From: BJHL01 sp035299305
GTDB lineage: Bacteria > Planctomycetota > Phycisphaerae > Phycisphaerales > UBA1924
Direction of reading: 5' to 3'
Assembly: GCA_035299305.1 (NCBI GenBank)
Contig: DATGWV010000056.1
Location: 1 to 14,651, forward strand
DNA length: 14,651 nucleotides
Part shown: piece by piece, positions 13,266 to 14,651 of the stretch
How positions within the stretch are numbered: position 1 is the stretch's first letter
Layout of the letters: each line of letters begins with the position of its first letter
Position numbers and translations under genes: made by a program
The notes under the pieces: generated by a model
Database searches by the model: none
Told to the model about the DNA's origin: nothing
What the model saw: the letters and a program-made list of their open reading frames with translations, nothing else

Positions 13266-14594
13266 TTATGTTCGCGCGCCAGCCACTTCCACCATTCGCT
13301 GTGCACGTAAGTACGTGAGTGATCGCCACAGCCACTCCGCCGGCCCCATGCGAAACCGCGACAGCCACAGCGGGCTGTATATCAACTGCACCAGCAGCAC
13401 CGCCGGCACCACCATCGTCACCAGTTGCCAGCGCTCCCACGCCGCGAAGTAGCCCAAGCCATACCCGTAAAAGAGGGTCGTGCAGATTAACGTCTGCATG
13501 AGGTAGTTGGTGAAGGCCATCCGCCCCATCGCCGCAAAACTGCGTCCCCTCAGCGAGTTTTCCCGCAGAATCGAGGCGCGATAGAGCAATATCACGACCC
13601 CTACATAGGCGAGCGCCATACCGATGCTGCCCACGTAGTTCAGGTTGAAGCTCGCCAGCAGGTACCGCCCCTGCGTGAACCCGTCGCGATATCCATCCCA
13701 CGCCGCCAGCAGCGTCAGCGGCAGCCCCGCCGCCAATCCGATCGTCACCAGCAAGCCGTAAAACCGCGTGCTTCGCGCCGCGGTGAAGACGCCCGACTTC
13801 ATCATCGCCATGCCGATGAGCATCAGCCCGCCACACCGCCAGAAGCTCCACATCGGAATCATGAGCACCTGCATGAACAGGTTGAGCTTGGCTCGCTCCC
13901 AGAAGATGTCGAGCCAGCTGCCCGTCATCGCCGCGCGCTGTTCGTTCATCGACTGCTGGGTCAGATACCACTCCCCTTGCGAGGCGGACATGGTGAGCAT
14001 CGCCTGCTGCTCAGGAGTGATCGCTTCGCCCCGGTTCTGAGCCGCGATGATGTCGCGAATCTGAGCCGAGTTGTCAAACGCCGTGACCAACGCACCCAGT
14101 CCCACGAAAATCAACACGGGTATGACCAGCGCACTCGCGCCGATGATGATGAGCACGCGGGCCGGCAACTTGCGCAGCGGATAAAGCACAAACCCGCACA
14201 ACGCGTAGCTCACCAAAATGTCGCCGTGCCACAGCAGCCATGCGTGCAGCATGCCAAAGAGCAGCAGCCATGCAACGCGCCGGTAGTACACGCCCGCGAA
14301 CCCGGTTGCACCCTCGCGCTGCTCGATGCGATCTCCCATCAGCACCAGTCCCGCGCCAAAGAGCATCGAGAAAATGCTGATGAACTTCATATCCGCAAAC
14401 ACGAACGTCGCCAGCCACGCCCACAGATTCGCGCCTTCAAGCGGCCCCGCCGCCGCCGGATTCATGTACTCGGCTTCGTACCTGCCGAACGCGATGATGT
14501 TCATGAACAGAATGCCGCACAGGGCGATGCCGCGCAGGATGTCAACAGACGCGGCCCGTTGGCTGGCGACGACAGGAGCGGACGAAGTGTTCAT
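13266..14594 (-). CDS. DUF418 domain integral membrane protein
   Basis: This 442-aa protein belongs to the DUF418 (YeiB-like) family. The N-terminal signature is clear: RAASVDILRGIALCGILFMNI, where family members typically have R-DxLRGfALlGIlL-N. The next blocks also fit: FVFADMKFISIFSMLFGAGLVLM, and YYRRVAWLLLFGMLHAWLLWHGDILVSYALCGFVLYPLR, with the family's HxxLLWxGDIL motif. The C-terminal half has AAMGRMAFTNYLMQTLICTTLFYGYGLG and ends with the conserved W-xxFxxGPxEWLWRSLTY pattern. About ten membrane helices can be picked out, so it sits in the inner membrane. The family is related to acyltransferase-3-like membrane proteins and may act in transport or in modifying envelope molecules; no substrate is established. 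ATG 14594 has GGAG about 7 bases upstream. The length is normal and no damage is seen. Confidence 0.95.
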   Translation of the reverse strand: MNTSSAPVVASQRAASVDILRGIALCGILFMNIIAFGRYEAEYMNPAAAGPLEGANLWAWLATFVFADMKFISIFSMLFGAGLVLMGDRIEQREGATGFAGVYYRRVAWLLLFGMLHAWLLWHGDILVSYALCGFVLYPLRKLPARVLIIIGASALVIPVLIFVGLGALVTAFDNSAQIRDIIAAQNRGEAITPEQQAMLTMSASQGEWYLTQQSMNEQRAAMTGSWLDIFWERAKLNLFMQVLMIPMWSFWRCGGLMLIGMAMMKSGVFTAARSTRFYGLLVTIGLAAGLPLTLLAAWDGYRDGFTQGRYLLASFNLNYVGSIGMALAYVGVVILLYRASILRENSLRGRSFAAMGRMAFTNYLMQTLICTTLFYGYGLGYFAAWERWQLVTMVVPAVLLVQLIYSPLWLSRFRMGPAEWLWRSLTYLRAQRMVEVAGART

Positions 14595-14651
14595 GCAATC
14601 TCCACGATCGAACCGCGTTGCTTACGCCCAGCGTGCGCCGTCGTGACGACC

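Noticed and set aside
1..14651. CRISPR arrays, tRNA or rRNA genes
   Set aside because: No regularly spaced direct repeats, no cloverleaf-like segments and no rRNA signatures were seen.

Overview
The window is GC-rich bacterial DNA that looks like a planctomycete, most likely from the Phycisphaerae side of the phylum. The case rests on a secreted HAF-repeat protein with an immunoglobulin-like domain, an orphan ParA-type ATPase fused to a glycogen-binding-type domain, a SHOCT-type small membrane protein, and several hypothetical proteins in planctomycete style. No rRNA or protein marker fixes the genus, so the placement is an inference.

Layout. At the left edge a minus-strand gene (1-1698, C-terminus outside the window) encodes an exported HAF-repeat/Ig-like protein. 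It diverges from a plus-strand gene (1912-3147) for a protein of unknown function with a helix-turn-helix-like N-terminus. Next on the plus strand is aspS (3297-5153), whose sequence suggests a non-discriminating enzyme, followed by a clear intrinsic terminator. A 375-base gene-free leader with inverted repeats precedes a plus-strand pair: a ParA ATPase with a C-terminal AMPK/CBM48-type domain (5529-7016), and a protein that looks like a ParA/MinD fold without a P-loop (7136-8434). This pair converges on clpX (8571-9911, minus) across a strong terminator. The minus strand continues with a SHOCT-like membrane protein (10138-10485), a small three-helix membrane protein (10584-10859) and an unrecognised 184-aa protein (10979-11533). 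The last two are visibly lower in GC than their surroundings. After a 541-base structured gene-free stretch comes a plus-strand coding fragment without its own stop (12075 onward). It runs into a convergent conserved hypothetical gene (12285-13028, minus). A DUF418 membrane protein (13266-14594, minus) closes the window.

The two most interesting things are the following. (1) The ParA-CBM48 fusion together with its P-loop-less partner is a candidate two-protein spatial-organisation or glycogen-linked system. No parB or parS is seen. (2) A family of three hairpins lies at 10534-10559, 11609-11638 and 12001-12030. All three have the identical loop GCTCTG, unrelated but self-complementary stems, and matching flanks (CGTGC or CGTTC before, CGA after). 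They sit between the low-GC genes and the coding fragment, and look like a REP-type mobile or structural element family. aspS and clpX are ordinary housekeeping genes; the remaining genes share no evident pathway.
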